A stretch of 64,000 nucleotides of DNA from positions 1 through 64,000 of the forward strand of contig NZ_LSRE01000019.1 of assembly GCF_001575205.1 (NCBI RefSeq), given 5' to 3'. Position numbers and translations under genes: made by a program. Source of the DNA: Tsukamurella pseudospumae (GTDB taxonomy: Bacteria > Actinomycetota > Actinomycetes > Mycobacteriales > Mycobacteriaceae). Of the stretch, positions 1-8,887 are shown one piece after another (within the stretch, counting starts at the first letter, position 1; each line of letters begins with the position of its first letter). The notes below the pieces were generated by a model. That model saw nothing but the letters and a program-made list of their open reading frames with translations. It searched no databases and was not told where the DNA came from.

Positions 1-504
1 AAGATCCGCAAGGAGACCCGCGCCGCCGCCGAGGCCGCCGGCAACCCGCTGCCCGCGCACGGCAGCGACGCCGTCGTCGACGCGATGGTCGACGCGGGCC
101 GCACCGGCCGCAAGGACGGCGCCGGCTTCTACGACTACGTGGACGGCAAGCGCACCGGTCTGTGGCCCGGCCTGAAGGACCTCCTGCCCGCCGGGCAGGA
201 CATCCCGCTGCAGGACATGATCGACCGGATGCTCTTCGCCGAGTCGCTCGAGACGGTGCGCTGCTTCGACGAGGGCGTCATGGACTCCGTCGCCGACGCC
301 AACATCGGCTCGATCTTCGGCATCGGCTTCCCCGCCTGGACCGGCGGCGTGCTGCAGTTCATCAACGGCTACGAGGGCGCGAACGGAACCGTGGGCCCCA
401 AGGCCTTCGTCGCCCGCGCGCAGGAGCTGACCAAGTACGGCGAGCAGTTCACCCCGCCCGCCTCCCTGGTCGCCAAGGCCGAGGCCGGCGAGACCTACGA
501 GTAG
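1..504 (+). CDS. fadB: 3-hydroxyacyl-CoA dehydrogenase, FadB type, C-terminal part (5' end outside window)
   Basis: The reading frame is open from base 1 and ends at TAG (502-504), so only about 167 C-terminal residues are present. The sequence GRKDGAGFYDY followed by a GFPAWTGG segment is typical of the C-terminal helical domain of multifunctional FadB (enoyl-CoA hydratase plus 3-hydroxyacyl-CoA dehydrogenase) from fatty-acid beta-oxidation. The NAD-binding and hydratase domains would lie upstream of the window. It converges on two thiolase genes, which would catalyse the next step of the cycle. A strong hairpin follows 27 bp after the stop. The family call is firm; the exact substrate is unknown. 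Confidence 0.85.
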   Translation, partial: KIRKETRAAAEAAGNPLPAHGSDAVVDAMVDAGRTGRKDGAGFYDYVDGKRTGLWPGLKDLLPAGQDIPLQDMIDRMLFAESLETVRCFDEGVMDSVADANIGSIFGIGFPAWTGGVLQFINGYEGANGTVGPKAFVARAQELTKYGEQFTPPASLVAKAEAGETYE

Positions 505-530
505 GACTCACTGAGCCCCAGCAACACTGA

Positions 531-566
531 GAGGTCCGGCATCACCCACGGGTGATGCCGGGCCTC
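531..566 (+). terminator. Intrinsic terminator-like hairpin after fadB
   Basis: A 16-17 bp stem (GAGGTCCGGCATCACC with GGTGATGCCGGGCCTC, one G-T wobble) closes over a very short loop directly after the fadB stop codon. There is no long T tract, as is common in high-GC actinobacteria. It may serve both the fadB transcript and the facing thiolase gene. Confidence 0.7.
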
Positions 567-696
567 TCGCCTTCCCGGGGTCGACGGTGCGCGCCGCAGA
601 GCCACATCCCGGGTCGGACGGCCAGCGCCGTGGCGAGATCCAGGCGGTATTGGAGGTGGATTCACGAGATGGGTGGGCGACAGCGCGGGCATGTTG

Positions 697-1881
697 CTAG
701 TAAATCCGGCGTGAAAGCTCGATCCGCTCGATGATGGTGACGTTGGCGGTGCCGCCGCCCTCGCATATCGTCTGGAGTCCGTAGCGGCCGCCGCGGCGCT
801 CGAGCTCGTGGAGCAGGGTGGTCATGAGCTTGGCTCCGGTGGCGCCCAGCGGGTGCCCCAGGGCGATGCCGCCGCCGTTGACGTTGACCTTCTCGTGCGG
901 GATTCCGAGCTCGTCCATCCATGCCAGCGGTACGGAGGCGAAGGCCTCGTTGCACTCGAAGAGGTCGATGTCGTCCACGGTGAGCCTGGTCTTCTGCAGT
1001 GCGTGCTGCGTGGCGGGGATCGGGCCGGTGAGCATCCAGACCGGGTCCGCGGCGCGGACCGAGATGTGGTGGATCCGCGCCCGGGGTCGTAGCCCGTGGC
1101 GCTGGACGAAGTCGGCGGAGGCCACCATGACGGCGGCGGTGCCGTCGGCGATCTGGCTGGCGACGGCGGCGGTGATGGCGGAGCCCTCGGCGAGCGGGGC
1201 GAGCTCGGCCATCTTCTCCAGTGTGGTTCCCCGACGGGGCGTCTCGTCCACCGCGAAGCCCTCGACCGGGGCGATCTCCGCGGCGAACCGGCCCTCGTCG
1301 ATCGCGGCGATCGCCCGCTCGTGGCTGGCGAGCGCGAACTCCTCCGTGCGGGCGCGGGAGACGCCCCACTTGGTGGCGATCATGTCGGCGCTGGTGAACT
1401 GGGAGACCTCGACGTCGCCGTAGCGCTCGCGCCAGCCGATCGATCCGGAGAACGGGTCGTCGAAGCCGTACTCGCGGCCGGCGAGCATGGCGGCGCTGAT
1501 GGGGATCGCGCTCATGTTCTGCACGCCGGCGGCGACCACCGCGTCGGCGGTACCGGAGAGGATCGCCTGCGCGGCGAAGTGGACCGATTGCTGGCTCGAT
1601 CCGCACTGCCGGTCGACGGTGACCCCGGGGACGTGCTCGGGCAGGCCGGCGGCGAGCCAGGACGTGCGGGCGATGTTGCCGGACTGCGGGCCGATGGTGT
1701 CGCAGCAGCCCATGATGACGTCGTCGACGAGCTGCGGGTCGACGCCGGAGCGCAGGACCGAGGCGCGCAGGACGTGCGCGCCGAGGTCTGCGGAGTGCAC
1801 CGTCGACAGGGAACCGCCGCGCTTGCCGGACGGGGTGCGCACCGCGTCCAGGATGTAGGCGCCGGGGGCGAGATCGGTCAT
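697..1881 (-). CDS. Thiolase family protein (acetyl-CoA C-acyltransferase)
   Basis: A 394-residue thiolase that cleaves 3-ketoacyl-CoA with CoA or condenses acyl-CoAs. The nucleophilic cysteine lies in RQCGSSQQ near residue 90. The general-base histidine is in ALGHPLGATG and the second catalytic cysteine in ICEGGGTAN near the C terminus. The length is normal for the family. The start ATG at 1881 has AAGGAG five bases upstream. It lies downstream of, and in the same direction as, a second thiolase (109 bp gap), so the pair may be co-transcribed. Several thiolases of lipid and steroid degradation look like this; the substrate cannot be read from sequence. Confidence 0.88.
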   Translation of the reverse strand: MTDLAPGAYILDAVRTPSGKRGGSLSTVHSADLGAHVLRASVLRSGVDPQLVDDVIMGCCDTIGPQSGNIARTSWLAAGLPEHVPGVTVDRQCGSSQQSVHFAAQAILSGTADAVVAAGVQNMSAIPISAAMLAGREYGFDDPFSGSIGWRERYGDVEVSQFTSADMIATKWGVSRARTEEFALASHERAIAAIDEGRFAAEIAPVEGFAVDETPRRGTTLEKMAELAPLAEGSAITAAVASQIADGTAAVMVASADFVQRHGLRPRARIHHISVRAADPVWMLTGPIPATQHALQKTRLTVDDIDLFECNEAFASVPLAWMDELGIPHEKVNVNGGGIALGHPLGATGAKLMTTLLHELERRGGRYGLQTICEGGGTANVTIIERIELSRRIY

Positions 1882-1989
1882 GACTGCTCCTTCTCGGGGC
1901 TGGCGATCCCGAGTTCGAGGATCGCCACTGGCGCAGAAGCCGACCCATATGCCGTTCGTGGACGCGCAGTCAGCGCGGCGCGCATCGGC

Positions 1990-3162
<1,173 letters not shown>

Positions 3163-3294
3163 TCACATTCTCGGCTCGCCCCGATTGGGTCGAGCACGTT
3201 CTCGATCGCGGTGCGCTAATCCGACGACAACTGACATGCCACAGAGTCACACTGACTCCTAGTCGCCGGAGCGCGACCACGTAAGGCAACGTAC

Positions 3295-3308
3295 TAGAAC
3301 ATGTTCTA
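3295..3308. promoter_or_regulatory. KstR-like operator palindrome
   Basis: TAGAACATGTTCTA is a perfect 14-bp palindrome that fits the published mycobacterial KstR consensus TNNAACNNGTTNNA. KstR is the TetR-family repressor of cholesterol catabolism. The site sits 145 bp upstream of the thiolase start at 3150, in the only long intergenic space in front of it. Confidence 0.6.
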
Positions 3309-3741
3309 AACGGCAAGACGCAGGCTGGGTGAGGGAACGCCGCTTGACGCGAGGCGCGCCACCAGTGTCCGATCGAGCTGTCGAAGCGCCGGTTTGATAA
3401 TTAGGTAACCGATTGGCGGATTTGCGACGCAGTAGGTAGCGAGAATGACGTGAACGCGCCCGCCATCTAACCTATTTGAGGCTCTGCCGAAAATGGCACA
3501 GTGTATTGTCGCAGCGGGCAAGCAAAGGGAGCCCATCTCGACCCGATGGTGGTGAAATGACGAGTTCGTGCGCTCGGAACGAGCCGACGTGCTAGCGGGA
3601 GAGGCGACCCACCTTCGGTGGCGAGAGTCATTAGCCTGCGCTGACGGACGAAGCCGGGCATTCATCGAACTTCGTGGTGGGGTGAAGAATTAGCTGAACG
3701 CGACGTGGTGGGCGTGTTTGGCTGCGGGCCAGCGGCGGTGG
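3309..3741. other. Low-GC intergenic stretch without a convincing gene
   Basis: This 433-bp segment is visibly poorer in GC than its surroundings. The open frames in it (for example 3306-3665 minus) have unnatural compositions and no recognisable motif. I see no RNA gene or repeat. It may be the left margin of transferred DNA. Confidence 0.5.
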
Positions 3742-4104
3742 TCAGAGGGACTTCTTCACGATACTAGATTTTAGTTGCATTCGCCCGAAACCTGGGACAG
3801 TCGCATCAATATCGTGTTCGCCGACACCGTCTGTAATCAGCCGGATATTTCGGACCTTGGTGCCAGCCTTGATTGTGCCGCCACCACCGCCTTTGACCTT
3901 GATAGTCTTTACCACAGTGATCGCGTCTCCGTCATTCAGTACATTCCCAACGGAGTCCTTCACTTCGTCATTGTGGGGCGTTGTGCTGGGCGTGTCTCTA
4001 TTCGCTGCCCATTCGTGACCACACATCGGGCAAACCAGTAGCCCTCCCTGCAAGTAGGTGTACATCTCGGCACACTCCGGACATGCAGGCAGCGACTGAC
4101 TCAT
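3742..4104 (-). CDS. phnA: PhnA/YjdM-family zinc-ribbon protein
   Basis: A 120-residue protein. An N-terminal zinc ribbon has two CxxC pairs (CPEC near residue 8, CPMCGHEW near 26). The C-terminal domain has the family hallmarks VKDSVGNVLNDGD, KVRNIRL and MQLKSSIVKKS. The family is called PhnA/YjdM; despite the phosphonate-related name its biochemical role is not settled. The start at 4104 (MSQSLPACPEC) is chosen because homologues begin just before the zinc ribbon; the frame stays open upstream but reads as non-coding. GC content is clearly lower than in flanking genes, and a run of five glycines interrupts the usual KVKGS segment. Confidence 0.8.
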   Translation of the reverse strand: MSQSLPACPECAEMYTYLQGGLLVCPMCGHEWAANRDTPSTTPHNDEVKDSVGNVLNDGDAITVVKTIKVKGGGGGTIKAGTKVRNIRLITDGVGEHDIDATVPGFGRMQLKSSIVKKSL

Positions 4105-4421
4105 GGCTGAAGGATAACTGCTCCATTGTGACAAGTCGCGATCGACCCGCAGCAAGTCAGGACGAATGGCACTAAGGTGCCGCGGTATCGAATATGCCCC
4201 CGGCCGCCTCGTTTGCGGGCGATCCCCCGTCGGCACGATGAACGAGACCTGCGGGATGGGACCGCCACCGCTGGTGATCGGGTACAGATGCCGATACGAC
4301 GACGACGAACCCATCGCCGCTCCCGCCGCACCGTTCGGGAAAGCGCGCGGTTCAGAGGCGACTGCGCGCACGTTGTCGGTGAACTCGTGACGAACATCCG
4401 AGCAACGACGCCTCGGCCAGC

Positions 4422-4442
4422 GATATCGGATGTAGATATCGG
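4422..4442. promoter_or_regulatory. Tandem GATATCGG repeats upstream of the APC permease
   Basis: GATATCGG occurs at 4422-4429 and again at 4435-4442 (13-bp period). The GATATC core is itself a palindrome. The pair lies 44 bp before the permease start and is a candidate operator for the downstream PadR regulator or another repressor. The remaining bases between the PhnA-type gene and the permease (4105-4485) hold no convincing gene. Confidence 0.3.
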
Positions 4443-4485
4443 CTATCGTTCTCGGACGTACGGTCGTTGAGCGGAGGCGGGTGCG

Positions 4486-5757
4486 ATGGCTACAGAGGCA
4501 GCGAACAGCGGGTTGGCGCGGCGACTCGGTCTGGGTGACGCGGTCGTGATCGGTCTCGGATCGATGATCGGCGCGGGGATCTTCGCCGCTCTCGGTCCCG
4601 CGGCAGCCACCGCAGGATCTGGCCTCCTGATAGGCCTGCTGGTTGCGGCGGTGGTGGCGTATTGCAATGCGGTCGCTTCAGCGCGGTTGGCGGCGCGGTA
4701 TCCCCAGTCGGGCGGCACCTACGTCTACGGGCGTGAGCGCCTGGGGCCGTTCTGGGGTTACCTGGGTGGGTGGAGCTTCGTGGTCGGTAAGACGGCCTCG
4801 TGTGCGGCGATGGCGCTGACCGTCGGTGCGTACGCGTGGCCGGAGCACGCTCGCACTGTTGCGGTGGCCGCCGTTGTGGCGTTGACCGCGGTCAATTGCC
4901 GCGGGGTGCAGAAGTCGGCGATCCTGACCCGAGTGATCGTCGCCGTGGTGCTCGCTGTCCTCACCGCGGTGGTCGTCTCCGCAAACGGGGTCGGCGCCCT
5001 CGTCGCGGGCAAGTTGGCGATCGGTTCAGATGTGACCGTGTACGGGGTGTTGCAGGCTGCGGGGTTGTTGTTCTTCGCTTTCGCCGGGTACGCGCGGATC
5101 GCGACGCTCGGCGAAGAGGTCCGGGATCCGCAGCGCACGATCCCGCTGGCGATCCCGACAGCACTAGGCCTGGCGCTGCTGGTCTACGCGGCGGTCGCCA
5201 CGACCGCGCTCGCGGTCCTCGGACCGGAGGTGATGGCCGCATCGATCGCGCCGCTCACCGATGTCGCCCGGGCGACCGAAGTGCCCGGGCTGGTCGTGGC
5301 CGTCGCGATCGGAGGTGCCGTTGCGGCGCTCGGGTCGCTGCTATCGCTGATCCTCGGCGTCTCGCGCACCGCCCTCGCGATGGCCCGCGACGGACACCTA
5401 CCGGCCGCCTTGGCGGCGGTGCATCCGCGGTTCCAGGTGCCGCACCACGCCGAGTTCGCTGTCGGTGTCGTCGTCGCTGTGCTGGTGCTCGCGGTCGATG
5501 TGCGCGGGGCGATCGGCTTCTCCTCGTTCGGTGTCTTGCTCTATTACGCCATCGCCAACGCATCGGCGTGGACGCTCAGTCCCGATGAGGGGCGGCCCGC
5601 GCGACTGATACCTGTCGTCGGGGCCGGCGGGTGCGTGCTGCTCGCGTTCACGCTGCCCTGGCAATCGGTCGCGGCCGGAGCGGCGGTGGCAGGACTCGGT
5701 GGCGCCGTCTACGTGATCCGTCAGCGGCTCTCGGGCAGGCGAGGCGACGTTCGGTAG
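4486..5757 (+). CDS. APC-superfamily amino acid/polyamine permease
   Basis: A 423-residue integral membrane protein with about 12 hydrophobic segments. The N terminus carries the APC signature GLGSMIGAGIF (residues 24-34) in the first membrane helix, which forms the unwound substrate-binding segment in this superfamily. It is probably a proton-coupled amino acid or amine importer of the plasma membrane. A GGAGG box lies 8 bp before the ATG. The PadR-type regulator starts 10 bp downstream, so the two are likely one transcription unit. The substrate is not predictable. Confidence 0.82.
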   Translation: MATEAANSGLARRLGLGDAVVIGLGSMIGAGIFAALGPAAATAGSGLLIGLLVAAVVAYCNAVASARLAARYPQSGGTYVYGRERLGPFWGYLGGWSFVVGKTASCAAMALTVGAYAWPEHARTVAVAAVVALTAVNCRGVQKSAILTRVIVAVVLAVLTAVVVSANGVGALVAGKLAIGSDVTVYGVLQAAGLLFFAFAGYARIATLGEEVRDPQRTIPLAIPTALGLALLVYAAVATTALAVLGPEVMAASIAPLTDVARATEVPGLVVAVAIGGAVAALGSLLSLILGVSRTALAMARDGHLPAALAAVHPRFQVPHHAEFAVGVVVAVLVLAVDVRGAIGFSSFGVLLYYAIANASAWTLSPDEGRPARLIPVVGAGGCVLLAFTLPWQSVAAGAAVAGLGGAVYVIRQRLSGRRGDVR

Positions 5758-5767
5758 GGTGCCCGAC

Positions 5768-6076
5768 ATGGACTTGGTGCGCGAACTTCTGCGCGGCGCT
5801 GTGCCGGTCCATGTCCTGCACCATGCCGCCGAAGACGGCGGTGTCTACGGCGCGTGGATGGCCGAGGAACTCGCGCACCACGGCTACCGCATCTCACCCG
5901 GAACCCTCTATCCGCTGCTGCAACGCCTCGAAGACGGCGGACTCCTTCGCTCCTCAGAGCACCTCGTTGACGGCCGGGTGCGACGCGTCTACACAGCCAC
6001 CTCGGCCGGTGTCGAGGAACTCGCCCGCCTCCGCGTGGTGATCAACGAACTGTCCGGGGAGATTCTCGACCGCTGA
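5768..6076 (+). CDS. PadR-family transcriptional regulator
   Basis: A 102-residue winged-helix protein. The segment GYRISPGTLYPLLQRLEDGGLL is the recognition helix and wing entry characteristic of PadR proteins. The C-terminal dimerisation helix is short, as in the small PadR subfamily. I take ATG 5768 because AGGG lies 8 bp upstream; a GTG at 5759 would add three residues. It directly follows the permease gene and probably controls it, perhaps through the repeats at 4422-4442. Confidence 0.82.
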   Translation: MDLVRELLRGAVPVHVLHHAAEDGGVYGAWMAEELAHHGYRISPGTLYPLLQRLEDGGLLRSSEHLVDGRVRRVYTATSAGVEELARLRVVINELSGEILDR

Positions 6077-6124
6077 GCCCGTCGCGGCGGACCGCGACCA
6101 TATTGCGTTCGAGATCGACGTCTG

Positions 6125-6134
6125 TCAATATTGA
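6125..6134. promoter_or_regulatory. ArsR operator candidate
   Basis: TCAATATTGA is a perfect palindrome ending 3 bp before the arsR start codon. Its AT-rich dyad resembles the operators bound by ArsR/SmtB repressors, and its position would block initiation of the ars operon. Confidence 0.55.
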
Positions 6135-6137
6135 TGT

Positions 6138-6512
6138 GTGTCGAATTCGCTTCCGTTGACCGACGTGACCGTGCGGTGCTCACCGCTGGTCCGCGAACCC
6201 TTATCGGAAGGGCAGTCCGTCGATCTGGCGGCGGTGTTCAAGGCTCTCGCCGACCCGATTCGGTTGCGGCTGTTCAGCTTGATCGCCAGCCACGAGAACG
6301 GCGAGGCGTGCGTGTGTGACATCTCGCCGGCTGTGGACGTCTCGCAGCCGACGATCTCGCATCACCTCAAGGTCCTCAAGACCGCGGGGCTGCTCGAGTC
6401 CGAGCGCCGCGCCTCGTGGGTGTACTACCGCGTCGTCCCCGACGTCCTGTCCTCGCTCGCCGGGATCCTGCAGTCCGGCGAACCCGCCACCTCGATGGAG
6501 GTTCTTTCGTGA
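6138..6512 (+). CDS. arsR: ArsR-family arsenite-responsive repressor
   Basis: A 124-residue ArsR/SmtB winged helix. It contains FKALADPIRLRLFSLI (dimerisation and first helices), CVCD (residues 58-61) and the recognition helix SQPTISHHLKVLKTAG. It resembles the actinobacterial ArsR class in which arsenite binds N-terminal cysteines plus one near residue 55. Here Cys14, Cys58 and Cys60 are present, but the position before Cys14 is Arg13 instead of a second cysteine. GTG 6138 is the best start; there is no clear ribosome-binding site, so the transcript may be leaderless or nearly so. It overlaps acr3 by 4 bp. Confidence 0.9.
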   Translation: MSNSLPLTDVTVRCSPLVREPLSEGQSVDLAAVFKALADPIRLRLFSLIASHENGEACVCDISPAVDVSQPTISHHLKVLKTAGLLESERRASWVYYRVVPDVLSSLAGILQSGEPATSMEVLS

Positions 6513-7624
6513 CCAGCCCCGCCCCGACCGCCGAGCATCAGCCGGTGGTCGGCAAACTCTCCACCCTCGACCGGTTCCTGCCGGTGTGGATCGGCGTCGC
6601 CATGGTCGCCGGCCTGCTGCTCGGCCGGATGATTCCGGGCCTGAACACCGCGCTGGAGAAGATCCAGGTCGACGGTGTCTCCCTGCCGATCGCGATCGGC
6701 CTGCTGATCATGATGTACCCGGTGCTGGCGAAGGTCCGCTACGACCGGCTCGACACCGTCACCGGCGACCGCAAGCTGCTCCTCGGCTCGCTGCTGCTGA
6801 ACTGGGTGCTCGGCCCGGCGTTGATGTTCGCCCTGGCCTGGATATTCCTGCCCGACCTGCCCGAATACCGCACCGGCCTGATCATCGTCGGCCTCGCCCG
6901 CTGCATCGCCATGGTCATCATCTGGAACGACCTGGCCTGCGGCGACCGCGAAGCCGCCGCCGTCCTGGTCGCGCTGAACTCGGTGTTCCAGGTGATCATG
7001 TTCGCCGTCCTGGGGTGGTTCTACCTCTCGATCCTCCCCGGCTGGCTGGGCTTGCAGCAGACGACCATCAGCACCTCGCCGTGGCAGATCGCGAAGTCCG
7101 TGCTGATCTTCCTCGGCATCCCACTCCTCGCCGGATACCTCTCCCGCCGGATCGGCGAGAAGACCAAGGGCCGCGACTGGTACGAGTCGACGTTCCTCCC
7201 GAAGATCGGCCCGTGGGCCCTCTACGGTTTGCTGTTCACCATCGTCATCCTCTTCGCCCTCCAGGGCGAGCAGATCACCTCCCGCCCCTGGGACGTCGCC
7301 CGGATCGCAGTGCCGCTGCTGGTGTACTTCGCGATCATGTGGGGCGGCGGCTACCTGCTCGGCGCCGTCATGGGCCTGGGCTACGAGCGCACGACCACGC
7401 TGGCGTTCACCGCAGCGGGCAACAACTTCGAGCTCGCCATCGCCGTCGCGATCGCCACCTACGGCGCCACCTCCGGCCAAGCCCTCGCCGGAGTCGTCGG
7501 CCCGCTGATCGAGGTCCCAGTACTGGTAGCTCTCGTCTATGTCTCGCTGGCACTGCGTAAACGATTCCCTCTGTCCCTGTCCTCCACTGCTACCGCAGCT
7601 GATTCGTCCAGGAGCGTGAACTGA
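6509..7624 (+). CDS. acr3: ACR3-family arsenite efflux permease
   Basis: A 371-residue membrane protein with about 10 transmembrane segments. It exports As(OH)3 across the plasma membrane using the proton motive force. Family-typical segments are [18 protein letters not shown], with the conserved cysteine in the fourth helix, and [20 protein letters not shown] 6509 overlaps the arsR stop by 4 bp, which implies translational coupling. It sits between arsR and two arsC-like genes, so its role in arsenic resistance is well supported. Confidence 0.92.
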   Translation: MTSPAPTAEHQPVVGKLSTLDRFLPVWIGVAMVAGLLLGRMIPGLNTALEKIQVDGVSLPIAIGLLIMMYPVLAKVRYDRLDTVTGDRKLLLGSLLLNWVLGPALMFALAWIFLPDLPEYRTGLIIVGLARCIAMVIIWNDLACGDREAAAVLVALNSVFQVIMFAVLGWFYLSILPGWLGLQQTTISTSPWQIAKSVLIFLGIPLLAGYLSRRIGEKTKGRDWYESTFLPKIGPWALYGLLFTIVILFALQGEQITSRPWDVARIAVPLLVYFAIMWGGGYLLGAVMGLGYERTTTLAFTAAGNNFELAIAVAIATYGATSGQALAGVVGPLIEVPVLVALVYVSLALRKRFPLSLSSTATAADSSRSVN

Positions 7625-8079
7625 TGCCCGACAACCAGACCATGCCTGATACCGCCGCCGGGACCGAGACCGGCACGCCGAGTGTGCTGTTCGTGTGCGT
7701 GAAGAACGGCGGCAAGTCGCAGATGGCTGCGGGCCTGATGCGCAAGGCCGCTGGCGACGCGGTCGCCGTGTACTCGGCCGGCACCAAGCCTGGGGCCGCG
7801 GTCAACGGCCTGTCCGCCGAGTCTCTCGCTGAGGTCGGCGTCGACATCACCGGTGAGACCCCGAAGCCGATCGACCCTGAGCTGCTTTCCCGGGTGGATC
7901 TGGTGGTCACCCTCGGCCGCGAAGCGGTCGTCGAGACGCCTGACGGTGTGGCGCTGGTGAACTGGGACACTGACGAGCCGTCGGATCGGGGCATCGACGG
8001 GATCGAGCGGATGCGTCTGGTCCGCGACGACATCGCCGCCCGCGTGACCGCGCTGGCCGCCGAACTCACCGCCCGGTAG
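7624..8079 (+). CDS. arsC: Low-molecular-weight phosphatase/ArsC-like protein with altered P-loop
   Basis: A 151-residue protein of the LMW protein-tyrosine-phosphatase fold used by thioredoxin- and mycothiol-linked arsenate reductases. The phosphate-binding loop reads [12 protein letters not shown] near residues 25-36. The usual C-X5-R arginine is replaced by lysine, whereas the neighbouring paralogue keeps CVHNAGRS. A VTLG segment and a DDI segment follow, as in the family. Its ATG overlaps the acr3 stop by 1 bp. It may reduce arsenate to arsenite for Acr3, or act as an arsenate or phosphate-ester binding partner. The substitution makes full activity uncertain. Confidence 0.78.
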   Translation: MPDNQTMPDTAAGTETGTPSVLFVCVKNGGKSQMAAGLMRKAAGDAVAVYSAGTKPGAAVNGLSAESLAEVGVDITGETPKPIDPELLSRVDLVVTLGREAVVETPDGVALVNWDTDEPSDRGIDGIERMRLVRDDIAARVTALAAELTAR

Positions 8080-8119
8080 CACCCCTGCAGGCCGGGATCG
8101 GACGAACGGGAGCATAGGA

Positions 8120-8779
8120 ATGAACGCCACCACCGAACCGGCCCGCACACCGGAACTGCTGATGCCCCAGGCGCTTCTCGGCCGGACCGCGGAGCGGCTC
8201 GCGGTCCAGTACCGCGGGATCGTCTCCGAGCAGACCGTCGAACGGGTCGTCTTCGAGTCCTACACCGCGCTGCGGCGCACTGCCCGCATCCACACCCACC
8301 TGGTGACCCTGGCCGGCCGGTTCGCCGCCGAACGCCTCGCCGCACTCGCGCAGTCCACGGGTGCGACCAGCAAGACGGTGCCGGAGGTGCTGTTCGTCTG
8401 CGTGCACAACGCAGGCCGCTCGCAGATGGCCGCAGCCCTGCTCACCCACCACGGCGCAGGGCTTGTGCACGTCCGCTCCGCCGGCTCACTGCCAGCCGCG
8501 GCGATCAACCCGGTCGTCGAGCAAGCCATGTCCGAGGTCGGCCTCGACCTGGCCGCCGAGTTCCCCAAACCGCTCACCGACGACGTCGTCGCCGCCGCGG
8601 ACGTGGTGATCTCGATGGGCTGCGGCGACGCCTGCCCGGTCTACCCGGGCAAGCAGTACCTGGACTGGCAGGTCACCGACCCCGACAACCACCCCATCGA
8701 CACCGTCCGCCTGATCCGCGACGACCTCGACCGCCGCGTCCAGGCCCTGCTCACCGACCTCCTGCCGGCCACTACCTGA
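8120..8779 (+). CDS. arsC: Arsenate-mycothiol transferase-type arsenate reductase with N-terminal helical domain
   Basis: A 219-residue two-part protein. Residues 1-85 form an all-helical region like the three-helix-bundle domain fused to some actinobacterial ArsC proteins. Residues 90-219 are the LMW-PTP fold with the canonical P-loop CVHNAGRSQMAA, followed by VVISMGCGDACPVYPG, whose cysteines could take part in thiol relay. In actinobacteria such enzymes join arsenate to mycothiol, and mycoredoxin then releases arsenite. It lies 40 bp after the preceding arsC-like gene. Confidence 0.88.
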   Translation: MNATTEPARTPELLMPQALLGRTAERLAVQYRGIVSEQTVERVVFESYTALRRTARIHTHLVTLAGRFAAERLAALAQSTGATSKTVPEVLFVCVHNAGRSQMAAALLTHHGAGLVHVRSAGSLPAAAINPVVEQAMSEVGLDLAAEFPKPLTDDVVAAADVVISMGCGDACPVYPGKQYLDWQVTDPDNHPIDTVRLIRDDLDRRVQALLTDLLPATT

Positions 8780-8887
8780 CCCGCCCCGTCTCTGATCTGG
8801 CCGACGGCCCGTCTTCGCCGGGCTCTCGGCTGTGTTCCGCCTGCCCTGCTCATCTCGCTTGTGTTCTTGGAAGGGAACGAAATACCC

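Noticed and set aside
662-1948. Long minus-strand open frame of 428 codons over the first thiolase
   Set aside because: It is the shadow frame of the thiolase gene. The product is Arg/His/Pro-rich and has no domain, as expected for GC-rich shadow frames.
3306-3665. 119-codon minus-strand frame in the low-GC gap
   Set aside because: No ribosome-binding site, no motif and unusual amino acid composition; better treated as non-coding.
4105-4371. 89-codon upstream extension of the PhnA-family frame
   Set aside because: The family starts at the zinc ribbon; the extension is low-quality sequence without a ribosome-binding site.
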